Source: an uncultured Lachnospiraceae bacterium
GTDB lineage: Bacteria; Bacillota; Clostridia; Lachnospirales; Lachnospiraceae
DNA length: 32,467 nt
Direction: 5' to 3'
Assembly (NCBI GenBank): GCA_902767135.1
Contig: CACXGE010000033.1
Location: 1-32,467, forward strand
Under the pieces are notes generated by a model. The model had not been told where the DNA came from. It worked only from the letters and a program-made list of their open reading frames with translations, and made no database searches. Below, piece by piece: positions 1 through 8,590 of the stretch (within the stretch, counting starts at the first letter, position 1; each line of letters starts with the position of its first letter). Made by a program: the position numbers and the translations under genes.

Positions 1-70
1 ACGGGATAGTTGCATCCATATCCAATATCAGCCCATAGGCATTGCTTTTTATGAGCACTGTATCCTTCAA
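1..70 (-). CDS. minC: Septum site-determining protein MinC, N-terminal fragment
   Basis: Only the first 23 codons are inside the window; the gene runs off the left edge. The start is a TTG at position 70, preceded by GGAGG with 8 nt spacing, 22 nt after the pbp2 stop. The peptide reads MKDTVLIKSNAYGLILDMDA and then TIP, which matches the start of MinC (a Val-x-Ile-Lys-Ser opening followed by a Gly-Leu beta strand). MinC is the FtsZ-inhibiting part of the Min system that keeps division away from the poles. Its place directly after mreBCD-pbp2 is the order known from many Clostridia, where minD and minE follow. The call rests on a short peptide plus context. Confidence 0.72.
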   Translation of the reverse strand, partial: MKDTVLIKSNAYGLILDMDATIP

Positions 71-92
71 CACTTACACCTCCAGTATCCTA

Positions 93-2978
93 TTAATCCC
101 CGATTGTCTGCCCACTTGGGGATTCTGCGATTCCACTTAAAATGTCATCCTGATGTTCCAATTCAAAATAATATTTTAGCACATCTCGTGCAATTTCAAC
201 AGCATTAGATGATGTATAACCGAAATTTATTCTGGTTGCCACAGCAATTTCAGGACTTTCCGCCGGAGCATATCCAATAAACAAGGCGTGGTTTGCTCTG
301 CTTTTATTCTGTTCGGCTGTTCCGGTTTTTCCTGCCACAGTAACCTTATCTTCCATTTCTTTTAAAGCATTATATCCCGATGCCGCTTGTATCATCCCTG
401 ACTTTACCGCCGTCCAGGTGGAATCTGCAATATCAACCTGCTCATAGACAGAAGGAGTATAATCTTTCACCACTTTACCGTCTGAATTCTTGACCTTGTC
501 AATCAGACTTAAATTGTAACAGGTGCCCTGATTTGCTAAGGTTGTCACATATCTTGAAAGCTGGGAAACTGTATAGTTATGAGTTCCCTGCCCAATTGCT
601 GAACGCAGTGGATCTGTATCTGAAATCTCCGGCGGTGTCTCCACCATTTCCAGTCCGGAAGTATCTCCCAACCCGAATAATTTAGCATATTTTTTTATTT
701 TTGCCAAGCCCTGTTCCGTATCATATCGACCATTATTCTGACTGAGAAGCCATGCTACCTCATTAAAGAAATAATTACATGAATTCTTCAATCCTCCTAC
801 CACGTTCAGGCTGCCATGGCTACCGCTGTAAATCCAACATTTTATATCTGGCTCCACCCTTTTAAAGTCACCAGTACACGTGATATAGCTTCCTGTACTG
901 ATAACCTTTTCTTCCAATCCTGCAATTGCTGAGATAGGCTTAAAGGTGGACCCTGGTGCAGTCTGTTGCTGGGTAACTGAATTGTACAACGGTTTTGATA
1001 AATCATTCAATAAATCATTATAATATTCTGAGTCCACTGTATTGGCCAGTCGATTGTTATCGTAACCGGGATAAGAAACCACTGCCAATGCCTCACCTGT
1101 ATTGACATCTGTCACCACACAGGAGGCTGAACACGGATCCAACGCCAGCTGAGCCGGTGTGATTTCAATATTCTTAATCTTATTCTTTAAAAAATTATAG
1201 GCTGAAATCCCACCGCTGTACAATTTATCCTTGTCCTCATCATCTTTAGGCAGCACACCCTGTTCATATAAAATCTTACAAAGTTCATCCCCGCTGACCA
1301 GATTGCCGGCAATCATATACTTAAAGACTTTCTTTTCAAAACTGCTCACATTTCCCTGGGCATCCCTTACTGTAATCCCCTCTGTCAGTTTCTTTTCAAT
1401 ATATTGCAGTAAAGATTGATAAATTTCATCTGAATCTGAATACTTACTTTCCACTTCCAGCTTTGATATGTCAATACAGTTTTCTTCTACCAGAAATTTC
1501 AAATAGTCTTTTAATCCTATGGTCTCATCTTTCCATGCCTTATAAACTTCGGAGGATGTGTCAACGTCAATGATAATTCCATCATTATACTTTCCCAACA
1601 TTGTGACAATAAAATATTCATACACCTGCATCTCCTTGGACAAAGACTGATAAGGGGTGGGATTTGCCGCATTCAGTTCTGCCATAATCTGTGCAACCAC
1701 TGTGTCTCTACGTGCTTCATACTTAGACTGCACCTGTTTTTCCACATCCCCAGCATCCTCTGCTGTAAAATGAGAAGTTCGGATTACATTATTGTTAATC
1801 AGAGCATAATAAACATCGTCAATGGGAATCATAATATCCTTCGCCTTACTATTTCCCTGAACGTAAGTCTTTTGGTTGATAATCTTGGAATACAAAATAC
1901 CTGCCAGCCGCTGTTCAATGATGTTGTAAACTGCTTTTTGAAGTTCAATATCAATGGTGAGATACAAATCATTTCCAGCCTCCGGCTCTTTTCTTTCCAG
2001 TTCCTCTACCACCTTACCCATATTGTCTACCGCTACCAGCTTATATCCTTTTTTCCCTTGCAGTTGTGTCTCCATTTCCTGCTCAATTCCTGCTTTTCCC
2101 ACAGTATCTGTCAGTGTATAGCTGTCGTCCTGAGCCTGATATTCCTCCAGTTCATCCGAGGAAATCTTGCCGGTATATCCAATAATCTGAGCCATATACT
2201 GACTATCCACATACCGACGCATAGTAGTTTCTGCTATATCAACACCTTCCAATTCTCCACTGTTTTCCATAATCACAGCCACTGTTTCCGGCTTTACATC
2301 ATTGGCAATGGTTGTTGCCATATATTGTTGATACATATTTAGGCTCAACTGATATCGAACTGTAATCACCTTTAACAATTCTTCCTTGGTATAACTGCTA
2401 TCAATCTCAAAAGGCTTTGATTTGTCGTCATCCACATAGGAGCCGATTCCATATCTCTTTGCCATATATTCTACTAATTTCTGAGCTGTCATGTTCTTTT
2501 GTTCCAGCTTTAACTGGTCAATTTTTGCATATCCATATACATCTGCTATAAATCGTAATCTGGCAGTATCATCTACAGTAAATTCATAAAATCCATTCTC
2601 ATTGATGATAATATTAAAATCATTGATAATCTTATCTCCATTATCCTCAATAATCTTCACAACTCTACGGATGATAGCATTTAAATGTTCATTTTTATCA
2701 GAACCATTATAGGTATCCTCTATGGTCACAGAATAGGCAAGTTCATCATAAGCCAGTAGATCGCCATTTCTGTCATAGATATTTCCTCTGGTACTGGAAA
2801 TTGTCTGCTTTTTTTCTGTTTTTAGGGAATATTTTTCCTGATAGTCTGCTCCGTTTACAATCTGTAGCGTAAACAATCTTTGTATCAGTATAAAAAAAAG
2901 AAACACGAATACAAGGACAAGTACAAACAATCTTGATTTTATGATTCCCAAAATAAAATCTTTGATATCATTTAACAA
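93..2978 (-). CDS. mrdA: Penicillin-binding protein 2 (elongation-specific transpeptidase)
   Basis: Class B PBP of about 961 residues that cross-links peptidoglycan in the elongation complex with MreBCD. It has one N-terminal membrane segment (IKSRLFVLVLVFVFLFFILI), a PBP-dimer region, and a transpeptidase domain with SxxK (GSTFK, about residue 676), SxN (NSCNY) and KTG (AGKTGTAEQ), so the active site is complete. It is much longer than the usual 600 to 720 residues because roughly 260 residues lie between the LTIDIELQ segment and the VTDVNTGEALAV strand. The frame is open up to a GTG at 3029, but that start would overlap mreD by 62 nt and has no SD. A TTG at 2978 has AAAGGAG 10 nt upstream and gives the expected short cytoplasmic tail, so I prefer it. 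Confidence 0.93.
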   Translation of the reverse strand: MLNDIKDFILGIIKSRLFVLVLVFVFLFFILIQRLFTLQIVNGADYQEKYSLKTEKKQTISSTRGNIYDRNGDLLAYDELAYSVTIEDTYNGSDKNEHLNAIIRRVVKIIEDNGDKIINDFNIIINENGFYEFTVDDTARLRFIADVYGYAKIDQLKLEQKNMTAQKLVEYMAKRYGIGSYVDDDKSKPFEIDSSYTKEELLKVITVRYQLSLNMYQQYMATTIANDVKPETVAVIMENSGELEGVDIAETTMRRYVDSQYMAQIIGYTGKISSDELEEYQAQDDSYTLTDTVGKAGIEQEMETQLQGKKGYKLVAVDNMGKVVEELERKEPEAGNDLYLTIDIELQKAVYNIIEQRLAGILYSKIINQKTYVQGNSKAKDIMIPIDDVYYALINNNVIRTSHFTAEDAGDVEKQVQSKYEARRDTVVAQIMAELNAANPTPYQSLSKEMQVYEYFIVTMLGKYNDGIIIDVDTSSEVYKAWKDETIGLKDYLKFLVEENCIDISKLEVESKYSDSDEIYQSLLQYIEKKLTEGITVRDAQGNVSSFEKKVFKYMIAGNLVSGDELCKILYEQGVLPKDDEDKDKLYSGGISAYNFLKNKIKNIEITPAQLALDPCSASCVVTDVNTGEALAVVSYPGYDNNRLANTVDSEYYNDLLNDLSKPLYNSVTQQQTAPGSTFKPISAIAGLEEKVISTGSYITCTGDFKRVEPDIKCWIYSGSHGSLNVVGGLKNSCNYFFNEVAWLLSQNNGRYDTEQGLAKIKKYAKLFGLGDTSGLEMVETPPEISDTDPLRSAIGQGTHNYTVSQLSRYVTTLANQGTCYNLSLIDKVKNSDGKVVKDYTPSVYEQVDIADSTWTAVKSGMIQAASGYNALKEMEDKVTVAGKTGTAEQNKSRANHALFIGYAPAESPEIAVATRINFGYTSSNAVEIARDVLKYYFELEHQDDILSGIAESPSGQTIGD

Positions 2979-3489
2979 ATTTCGTCGCGCTCCTTTTCTC
3001 TTCTTCCTCCAGTCTACGATTAATTCCACGAATCAACCGATAGAAAACCAAAGTGACTACCACTGTATAAATCACCTCTGGGATGACGATTGTTTTCATA
3101 TAAAAGAAACAATCAAGCCTTCCTCTCAACAGAAAAGAGAAGATATAAATAATACAGCCGTAAATAAAATCACTTAGTGTAATCAGTATCATAGGAAGTT
3201 TTATATCATCATCATAAAACATATTTTTAAAAAAACCATTTAGATACCCTATGTACATAAACAAAAGGGAATAAAACCCTAAGACATCACTATAAAATAA
3301 GTCTATTAGGATTCCAGAACAAAGACCCACAAACAAACCTTCCTTTTTTCCTCGCATAAAGCCAAAAGATGAGGTGACAACCACAAGTAAATTTGGCACT
3401 ACCTTTGTGAATGGTATGGCCTTTAGAACAGTACATTGTAATACAAAACAGATTAAGACCAAAATGATAACTACCACTTTTCGCTTCAT
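2968..3489 (-). CDS. mreD: Rod shape-determining protein MreD
   Basis: Small polytopic membrane protein of 173 residues, the usual MreD size. It has about five hydrophobic segments, the first at residues 4-24, and a short basic-acidic tail (NRRLEEEEKRSATKFVK). MreD is the membrane partner of MreC in the elongation complex. The family is poorly conserved, so the call leans on size, topology and position between mreC and pbp2. The ATG at 3489 has AAGGAG upstream, overlapping the last codons of mreC, whose stop lies 4 nt before. Its 3' end contains the ribosome binding site and probable TTG start of pbp2, which suggests translational coupling. Confidence 0.88.
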   Translation of the reverse strand: MKRKVVVIILVLICFVLQCTVLKAIPFTKVVPNLLVVVTSSFGFMRGKKEGLFVGLCSGILIDLFYSDVLGFYSLLFMYIGYLNGFFKNMFYDDDIKLPMILITLSDFIYGCIIYIFSFLLRGRLDCFFYMKTIVIPEVIYTVVVTLVFYRLIRGINRRLEEEEKRSATKFVK

Positions 3490-3493
3490 GGCA

Positions 3494-4342
3494 TTACTCT
3501 CCTTTTAATTTTAAAATCACAAGGACCTCCTCTAAATGGGCAAAATCCACTGCCGGTCTTAGAGTTCCTGATTTGGTCAGGTTGTTTGAATCCGTGTCTA
3601 TCTCATCTACATATCCGATTAAAATTCCCGGAAGATATTTGTCACTAATGTTTGAGGTTATTACCTTTTCACCAGGGGACACCTTATTATCAGAATCTGT
3701 CAGTTTAGAAATAGCAATCTTATTTTCATTCATTAACTGAAGGTTACCTGTCACAATACAGTTGTCAGATGTGGACAGAATCTGGGCTGCCACATTACTG
3801 GTGTCATCTATCACCGCCAACACAGATGCACTATTGGCGCTTACAGAGGTAATTCTTCCCACCAGACCACTTCCGGCAATCACGTTCATGTCTACTTTCA
3901 GTCCATCTTTACTTCCTTTATCAATCACAAAGTTATGGAACCAATTTCCAGCATCTTTTCCAATGACACGGGCAGCTACTTTGTCATACTCAGGATATTT
4001 TTCATCTAATTTGTAAAGTTTTCTCAAGCGGGCCAATTCATATTTATCCTGTTGCAAAATATTATTTTCTGTGGTGAGTTCATCTATTTTTTCCTTTAGT
4101 TCTTCATTTTCTGCCACTACTTCATTGAGATTCACCACCTTTTCGGACCATCCGGTCACAACAGAACCAACCTGATTAATTCCCTTCTGCAATGGCACCA
4201 ATACATAACTGGCTACACTTCGAAGCGGTCCCGCTGTCATGTTGGTATTAAATGTAAGAAGAATCATCACAACACATAGTATGGAAAATATTAATAGCAC
4301 ATATTCACTTGACAGAGTTATTTTTGGTTTTTTCTTTTTCAT
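3494..4342 (-). CDS. mreC: Rod shape-determining protein MreC
   Basis: Protein of about 282 residues with a lysine-rich N-terminus, one membrane anchor (YVLLIFSILCVVMILLTF), then a coiled coil near residues 65-105 (VVAENEELKEKIDELTTENN) and an MreC beta domain. The beta domain carries the family signature around ARVIGKDAGNWFHNFVIDKG and GLVGRITSV. MreC scaffolds the extracellular part of the elongation complex and activates PBP2. The frame also offers an ATG at 4348, but GAGG sits 7 nt before the second ATG at 4342 and touches the first one, so 4342 is preferred. The length is typical. Confidence 0.93.
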   Translation of the reverse strand: MKKKKPKITLSSEYVLLIFSILCVVMILLTFNTNMTAGPLRSVASYVLVPLQKGINQVGSVVTGWSEKVVNLNEVVAENEELKEKIDELTTENNILQQDKYELARLRKLYKLDEKYPEYDKVAARVIGKDAGNWFHNFVIDKGSKDGLKVDMNVIAGSGLVGRITSVSANSASVLAVIDDTSNVAAQILSTSDNCIVTGNLQLMNENKIAISKLTDSDNKVSPGEKVITSNISDKYLPGILIGYVDEIDTDSNNLTKSGTLRPAVDFAHLEEVLVILKLKGE

Positions 4343-4371
4343 TCCCATTCCTCAAGCTTTACATCAAAATC

Positions 4372-5400
4372 TTATTTTTTATATAAATTGGTAATATCCT
4401 TAATATTGTAAGCAAGGTACTTATACTCGTTATTATTGATAATATTTGCAAGTCCCCTGGCAACACTTTCCGAAGGATTTTCGGAAATATTTACATGTAA
4501 TCCTGTGGATTTTGTAATCAATTCTGACAGATTTCGAATCTGTGCGCAGCCTCCTGTTACATAGACACCTGCCTTGATAATATCTCTTGCAAATTCTGGT
4601 GGAGTACGCTCTAAAATCACTTTGATTGCATCCATAATTGTGTGAAGAGGTTCTTTCATAGCCTCGTAAATCAATTCAGATGGTATCTCCACTTCCACCG
4701 GAAGACCTGTTACCACATCTCGACCGCACACCATGCCTGTCACACCGTTCTCTTCACGAATTCCACTTGCCAGCTGATGTTTGATATTTGCCGCAGTTTT
4801 ATTTCCAATAATCAAATTATAATTTCTTCGAATCATATTCTGGATGGCCTCATCAAACTTAACACCGCCTGCCTTGATAAGTTTACTAATCACCACTCCT
4901 CCAAGAGATATGACTGAAATTTCTGTAGTTTCCGCTCCAATATTAACAATCATAACTCCGGTTGCTTCGTCTAAGCCAACACCGATTCCGGCTGCATCTG
5001 CAATTCCCTTTTCCACAGTACAGATTTTTTTTGGCTTCAGTCCCGAATTTTTTATCAAATCTCCAAAGGCACGTTTTTCTACCTCTGTAACATCGGTAGG
5101 CACCGCAATATAATAATCCGCCGGCTTGATATTGTTATTTGTAGAAATTTTTATAAACTGGTACAACAAAGACTGCATATTGCGGATATTTGCAATCACT
5201 CCATCATTCAATGGATAGGATATATGAATATTCGCCGGAGCCTTTTCATACATATCATACGCCTCATCACCAATAGCAAAAAGTGCAGACTTATTGCGGA
5301 CAGCCAAAATATTTTTCTGGTTAAGAATACTATCCTCCGCCATATTATAAATCTTTATATTACTTGTTCCTAAATCAATACCAAAACTATTTACTGCCAC
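4372..5400 (-). CDS. mreB: MreB-family actin-like protein with divergent nucleotide-site residues
   Basis: Actin-fold protein of 342 residues, a normal MreB length, at the head of mreC-mreD-pbp2. The phosphate-1 loop reads FGIDLGTSNIKIY, phosphate-2 reads VNIGAETTEISVISLGGVV, the adenosine motif reads VYVTGGCAQI, and the family segment GRDVVTGLPVEVEIPSE is present. MreB filaments orient side-wall synthesis. Residues that are normally near invariant differ: DIGGGTTE has become NIGAETTE, and IEEP before the alpha-helical AAAIG segment has become VEKG. The protein may hydrolyse ATP slowly or be a specialised paralogue. Translation starts at a GTG, preceded by AAAGGAG at 9 nt; an ATG 7 nt earlier is followed at once by TGA and is unusable. 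Confidence 0.88.
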   Translation of the reverse strand: MAVNSFGIDLGTSNIKIYNMAEDSILNQKNILAVRNKSALFAIGDEAYDMYEKAPANIHISYPLNDGVIANIRNMQSLLYQFIKISTNNNIKPADYYIAVPTDVTEVEKRAFGDLIKNSGLKPKKICTVEKGIADAAGIGVGLDEATGVMIVNIGAETTEISVISLGGVVISKLIKAGGVKFDEAIQNMIRRNYNLIIGNKTAANIKHQLASGIREENGVTGMVCGRDVVTGLPVEVEIPSELIYEAMKEPLHTIMDAIKVILERTPPEFARDIIKAGVYVTGGCAQIRNLSELITKSTGLHVNISENPSESVARGLANIINNNEYKYLAYNIKDITNLYKK

Positions 5401-5432
5401 TTCACATGACTCCTTTCGCTATAATGAATTAT

Positions 5433-6131
5433 TTATAATAAATCTTTTTCTGCAAAACTAAAATACTTATGATCTCCAATAATAATATGATCCAATACCT
5501 GAATGTCGATAATACTTCCTGCTTCTTTCATACGCCTGGTCAAGGAAATATCCTCACCGCTGGGGCTGGGATCCCCACTAGGATGATTGTGCAAAAGTAT
5601 AATATATACCGCCTGCCTTTGCAATGCCTCTATGAACACTTCCCTTGGAGAAACCAAGGACCCGTTTACCGTTCCTTTAAATATTACCTTCTCGCCAATG
5701 AGACCACCTTTGGTATTTACCATGATAAGAAGCAAATGTTCCTGTTGCTTTAAGCGGTACTCTTCCATATAATACTCTGCAACGGTTCTTGGAATTGTAA
5801 AATTTAAGCGTAACCTTCGATTGGACTTTGTGATTCTTTTGGACAATTCTCCCATACACTTTAATTGTATAGCCTTTACCTGTCCAATTCCTGCAATCTC
5901 CTGCAACTCCTGATAAGACATCAGTTGGAGGTTTAACAATCCGTGCTCCTTTGTTCCGGCTGAAATCACATGATTTGCCACGGAAATTGCACTCATGCCC
6001 TGTGTTCCTGAACGAATAAGAATGGCCAGCAGTTCTGCGTCACTCAAATTCTCCTCTCCCACATTTAAAAATTTTTCATAAGGTTGTTCACTTTTTGGTA
6101 ATTCTTTCATGGTTTGCTGTTTTACTTTCAT
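5433..6131 (-). CDS. radC: RadC family JAB-domain protein
   Basis: About 232 residues. The N-terminal part has the helix-hairpin-helix-like segment LQEIAGIGQVKAIQLK, and the C-terminal part is a JAB/MPN metal-binding domain with the motif HNHPSGDPSPSGEDISLTRR and a downstream LDHIIIG, both hallmarks of RadC. The historical repair role is not well supported and the true activity is unknown. In many Firmicutes radC lies directly before mreBCD, as here with 32 nt between the genes. The open frame begins at 6146, but the ATG at 6131 follows AGGAGG, with a rather short 3-nt spacer, and is the better start. Confidence 0.93.
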   Translation of the reverse strand: MKVKQQTMKELPKSEQPYEKFLNVGEENLSDAELLAILIRSGTQGMSAISVANHVISAGTKEHGLLNLQLMSYQELQEIAGIGQVKAIQLKCMGELSKRITKSNRRLRLNFTIPRTVAEYYMEEYRLKQQEHLLLIMVNTKGGLIGEKVIFKGTVNGSLVSPREVFIEALQRQAVYIILLHNHPSGDPSPSGEDISLTRRMKEAGSIIDIQVLDHIIIGDHKYFSFAEKDLL

Positions 6132-6284
6132 ATGCCTCCTAACCATATTTTGTCCTATGCAAAAATCACAATAAAAGCTGATATCGTTTTATATTCACCT
6201 TTTATTATGGCGATTATCCAATGAAACATACTGTAAAAAGCACTTTTTCACACTCAAAAAAATCCACGCAAAACAACACACTAT

Positions 6285-6313
6285 ATAATAGCACAAATTC
6301 CATTTATTGTATA
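6285..6313 (-). promoter_or_regulatory. Promoter for the radC-mre operon
   Basis: Read on the minus strand: a -35-like TATACA, a 17-nt spacer, and a -10 TATTAT carrying an extended TGC just before it. It lies in the 218-nt gap before radC, which has no other coding content, and leaves a leader of roughly 150 nt. This is inferred from motif match only. No clear intrinsic terminator for the upstream ynbB-like gene was seen; an AT-only hairpin at its stop codon lacks a U-run. Confidence 0.5.
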
Positions 6314-6349
6314 CAATTTTTTGATTTTTTCTCATTTCTTAAAATAAAT

Positions 6350-7636
6350 TTAAGAAAGTGATACCAAACCTTTATTTACCATCTGCTGCAGGGAACGCAT
6401 AATACCAAACCTTGCATGTTCGTAAGTCAGGCCACCCTGGAAATATACCGCATAAGGTTCCTTCATAGGTCCATCAGCGCTCAATTCAATGGATGAGCCT
6501 GAAACGAAGGCTCCCGCTGCCATAATCACATCTGCGTCATACCCTGGCATTTCCCAAGGCTCTGGCACAACATGGCTGTCCACAGGTGATGCCGCCTGAA
6601 TACCTTCACAAAACGCAATCACACCCTCTGGGGTTTTCAGTGTCACCGCCTGAATGATATCATGTCTGCTCTCTGTACTGTTTGGAACCACGTGGAATCC
6701 CAATTTTTCATAGATATTAGCCGCAAAAATCGCACCTTTTAAAGCGGAAGCAGTCACTGTAGGTGCCAAAAACAACCCTTGATACAAACTTCCGTTGATT
6801 CCCAAGGTAGCTCCCACCTCTTTTCCTAGTCCCGGAGTTGTGAGACGGTATGCACACATCTCAATCAAATCCTGACGCCCGGCAATGTATCCCCCAATGG
6901 GAGCCAGACCACCACCTGGATTCTTAATCAGGGAACCAACCACCATGTCTGCGCCCACATCACTTGGTTCTATGGTTTCCACAAATTCCCCGTAACAATT
7001 ATCCACCATACAGATAACATCAGGTTTGATTTCTTTTACAAATTTTATAAGCTCTCCAATTCGCTCTACGGATAATGTAGGCCTGGTCTGATACCCTTTA
7101 GACCTCTGAATAGTCACAAGCTTGGTCCGCTCATTGATTGCTGCCTTGATTCCATCAAAATCGAATTCTCCGTTTTCCAACAAATCCACCTGTGCATATG
7201 TGATACCATACTCAGCAAGAGAACCTTTGGATGGGCGGATTCCAATGACTTCTTCTAAGGTATCGTAGGGTTTGCCAACCGGGGATAAGATTTCATCTCC
7301 CGGTCTTGTGTTTGCTGCCAGTGCGATGGTCAGTGCATGGGTTCCGCAGGTAATCTGAGGTCTAACCAAAGCCGCCTCTGTGTGAAATACGCTGGCGTAT
7401 ACATCTTCCAGTTTATCTCTTCCCAAATCATTGTATCCATAACCTGTGGTAGCCGCAAAGCAGGCTTCACTGACTTGATTCTCCTGCATTGCCTTCAACA
7501 CTTTCATCTGATTGTATGTGGTGGTTTCCTGGATTTTTTCAAATCTTTCCTTTAGCCCATTTTCAATTGACATAGCATAAGCAAATACCTCTTTGCTAAT
7601 TCCCATTTCTTTGTATAATTCTTCTAAATTCTTCAT
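6350..7636 (-). CDS. PLP-dependent methionine gamma-lyase family protein (YnbB type)
   Basis: 428 residues of a fold-type I PLP enzyme. It matches the family once labelled aluminium resistance protein or methionine gamma-lyase family (B. subtilis YnbB): EACFAATTGYGYNDLGRDKLE near the N-terminus, RPQITCGTHAL, IMVDNCYGEFVE as the aspartate-containing strand, and GSLIKNPGGGLAPIGGYIAGR, in which the lysine is the likely PLP anchor. The true substrate is not established for the family. Its ATG overlaps the miaA stop by 4 nt, so it is translated with miaA. Close linkage to miaA resembles the Bacillus miaA-hfq-ynbA-ynbB region, with hfq missing here. Confidence 0.88.
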   Translation of the reverse strand: MKNLEELYKEMGISKEVFAYAMSIENGLKERFEKIQETTTYNQMKVLKAMQENQVSEACFAATTGYGYNDLGRDKLEDVYASVFHTEAALVRPQITCGTHALTIALAANTRPGDEILSPVGKPYDTLEEVIGIRPSKGSLAEYGITYAQVDLLENGEFDFDGIKAAINERTKLVTIQRSKGYQTRPTLSVERIGELIKFVKEIKPDVICMVDNCYGEFVETIEPSDVGADMVVGSLIKNPGGGLAPIGGYIAGRQDLIEMCAYRLTTPGLGKEVGATLGINGSLYQGLFLAPTVTASALKGAIFAANIYEKLGFHVVPNSTESRHDIIQAVTLKTPEGVIAFCEGIQAASPVDSHVVPEPWEMPGYDADVIMAAGAFVSGSSIELSADGPMKEPYAVYFQGGLTYEHARFGIMRSLQQMVNKGLVSLS

Positions 7637-8577
7637 ATGATCTCTCTTTCCTTTAACACATCCAGCATGTATTGGTGGATTTTTTCATCTTCCCTATGAA
7701 ACTCCTGCTTATTTATCCAGCACACATCCTTCTCCCTGCGAAACCAGGTAAGCTGCCTTTTTGCAAAATGTCTTGTCTCTTGTTTTATCTTATCTTTTGC
7801 CTGGTCCAGGCTGCATCTCCCGTCCAGATAGTCAAGAACTTCCTTATACCCCAGCCCCTGCATTGCTACCATATCTTTGGTACAACCCATGGCTTTTAAT
7901 TTTTCTACCTCTTCCAACAGACCCTGTTCAAACATAAGATCCACCCGAAGATTGATTCTATCATATACTACAGTTCTCTCGTCATTCAACACAAAGTATA
8001 CATAATTATATGGAGAGTCTTTCTTTCTCTCTTCCTCATTGTGTTCTGATATCTTCTGTCCCGTTTTATGATAAAACTCCAATGCCCGTATCACACGTTT
8101 TACATTGTTTGCATGAATCTCTCTTGCTGACTTTTCATCCACCTGCCAAAGCATCTGGTGTAGATATTCCTTCCCTTCCTGCTGTGCCAGGGTCTCCAGT
8201 TCTTTACGGTAGGTCATATCTGAGTCATTTTCAGTAAAATCAATCTGATAAAGAACGGACTGAATGTAAAATCCTGTACCGCCTACTAAAATAGGAATTT
8301 TCCCTTTTGCATAAATCTGCTCCATATACTTATTTGCCAGTTTTTGGAACAAAGCCACATTAAACTCTTTTGTGGGCTCCAATTCATCAATAAGATAATG
8401 TGGCACTCCCTGCATTTCTTCCCGTGTAATTTTTGCAGAACCAATGTCCATATATTTGTACACCTGCATGGAGTCTGCGGAAATAATTTCCCCGTTTACA
8501 GCCTTTGCCAATTCGATGGAGGCAGCAGTCTTTCCCACTGCGGTAGGACCTGCCAAAATAATTAATGGTGGCTTCAT
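7633..8577 (-). CDS. miaA: tRNA dimethylallyltransferase
   Basis: About 314 residues, typical length. MiaA transfers a dimethylallyl group to N6 of adenine 37 in tRNAs reading codons that start with U. Visible motifs are the P-loop AGPTAVGKTAASIELAK, the DSMQVYKYMDIGSAK segment with the conserved aspartate, and LVGGTGFYIQSVLY. The product is the substrate of MiaB, also encoded in this window. The frame extends to 8625 inside mutL, but GGGAGG lies just before the ATG at 8577 and the P-loop then sits about 8 residues in, as expected. The mutL stop is 13 nt upstream. Confidence 0.96.
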   Translation of the reverse strand: MKPPLIILAGPTAVGKTAASIELAKAVNGEIISADSMQVYKYMDIGSAKITREEMQGVPHYLIDELEPTKEFNVALFQKLANKYMEQIYAKGKIPILVGGTGFYIQSVLYQIDFTENDSDMTYRKELETLAQQEGKEYLHQMLWQVDEKSAREIHANNVKRVIRALEFYHKTGQKISEHNEEERKKDSPYNYVYFVLNDERTVVYDRINLRVDLMFEQGLLEEVEKLKAMGCTKDMVAMQGLGYKEVLDYLDGRCSLDQAKDKIKQETRHFAKRQLTWFRREKDVCWINKQEFHREDEKIHQYMLDVLKEREII

Positions 8578-8590
8578 CTTTTCCTCCCTT

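Noticed and set aside
1770..2342. A 190-codon plus-strand frame opposite pbp2.
   Set aside because: The reverse frame of a well-supported gene; the translation has no recognisable domain, and there is no SD or promoter.
2979..3029. Extension of PBP2 to the GTG at 3029.
   Set aside because: No SD before the GTG and a 62-nt overlap with mreD. The TTG at 2978 has a good SD, though the longer form cannot be excluded.
6328..6358. Hairpin at the end of the YnbB-like gene as a terminator.
   Set aside because: The stem is made almost only of A-T pairs and no U-run follows on the minus strand.
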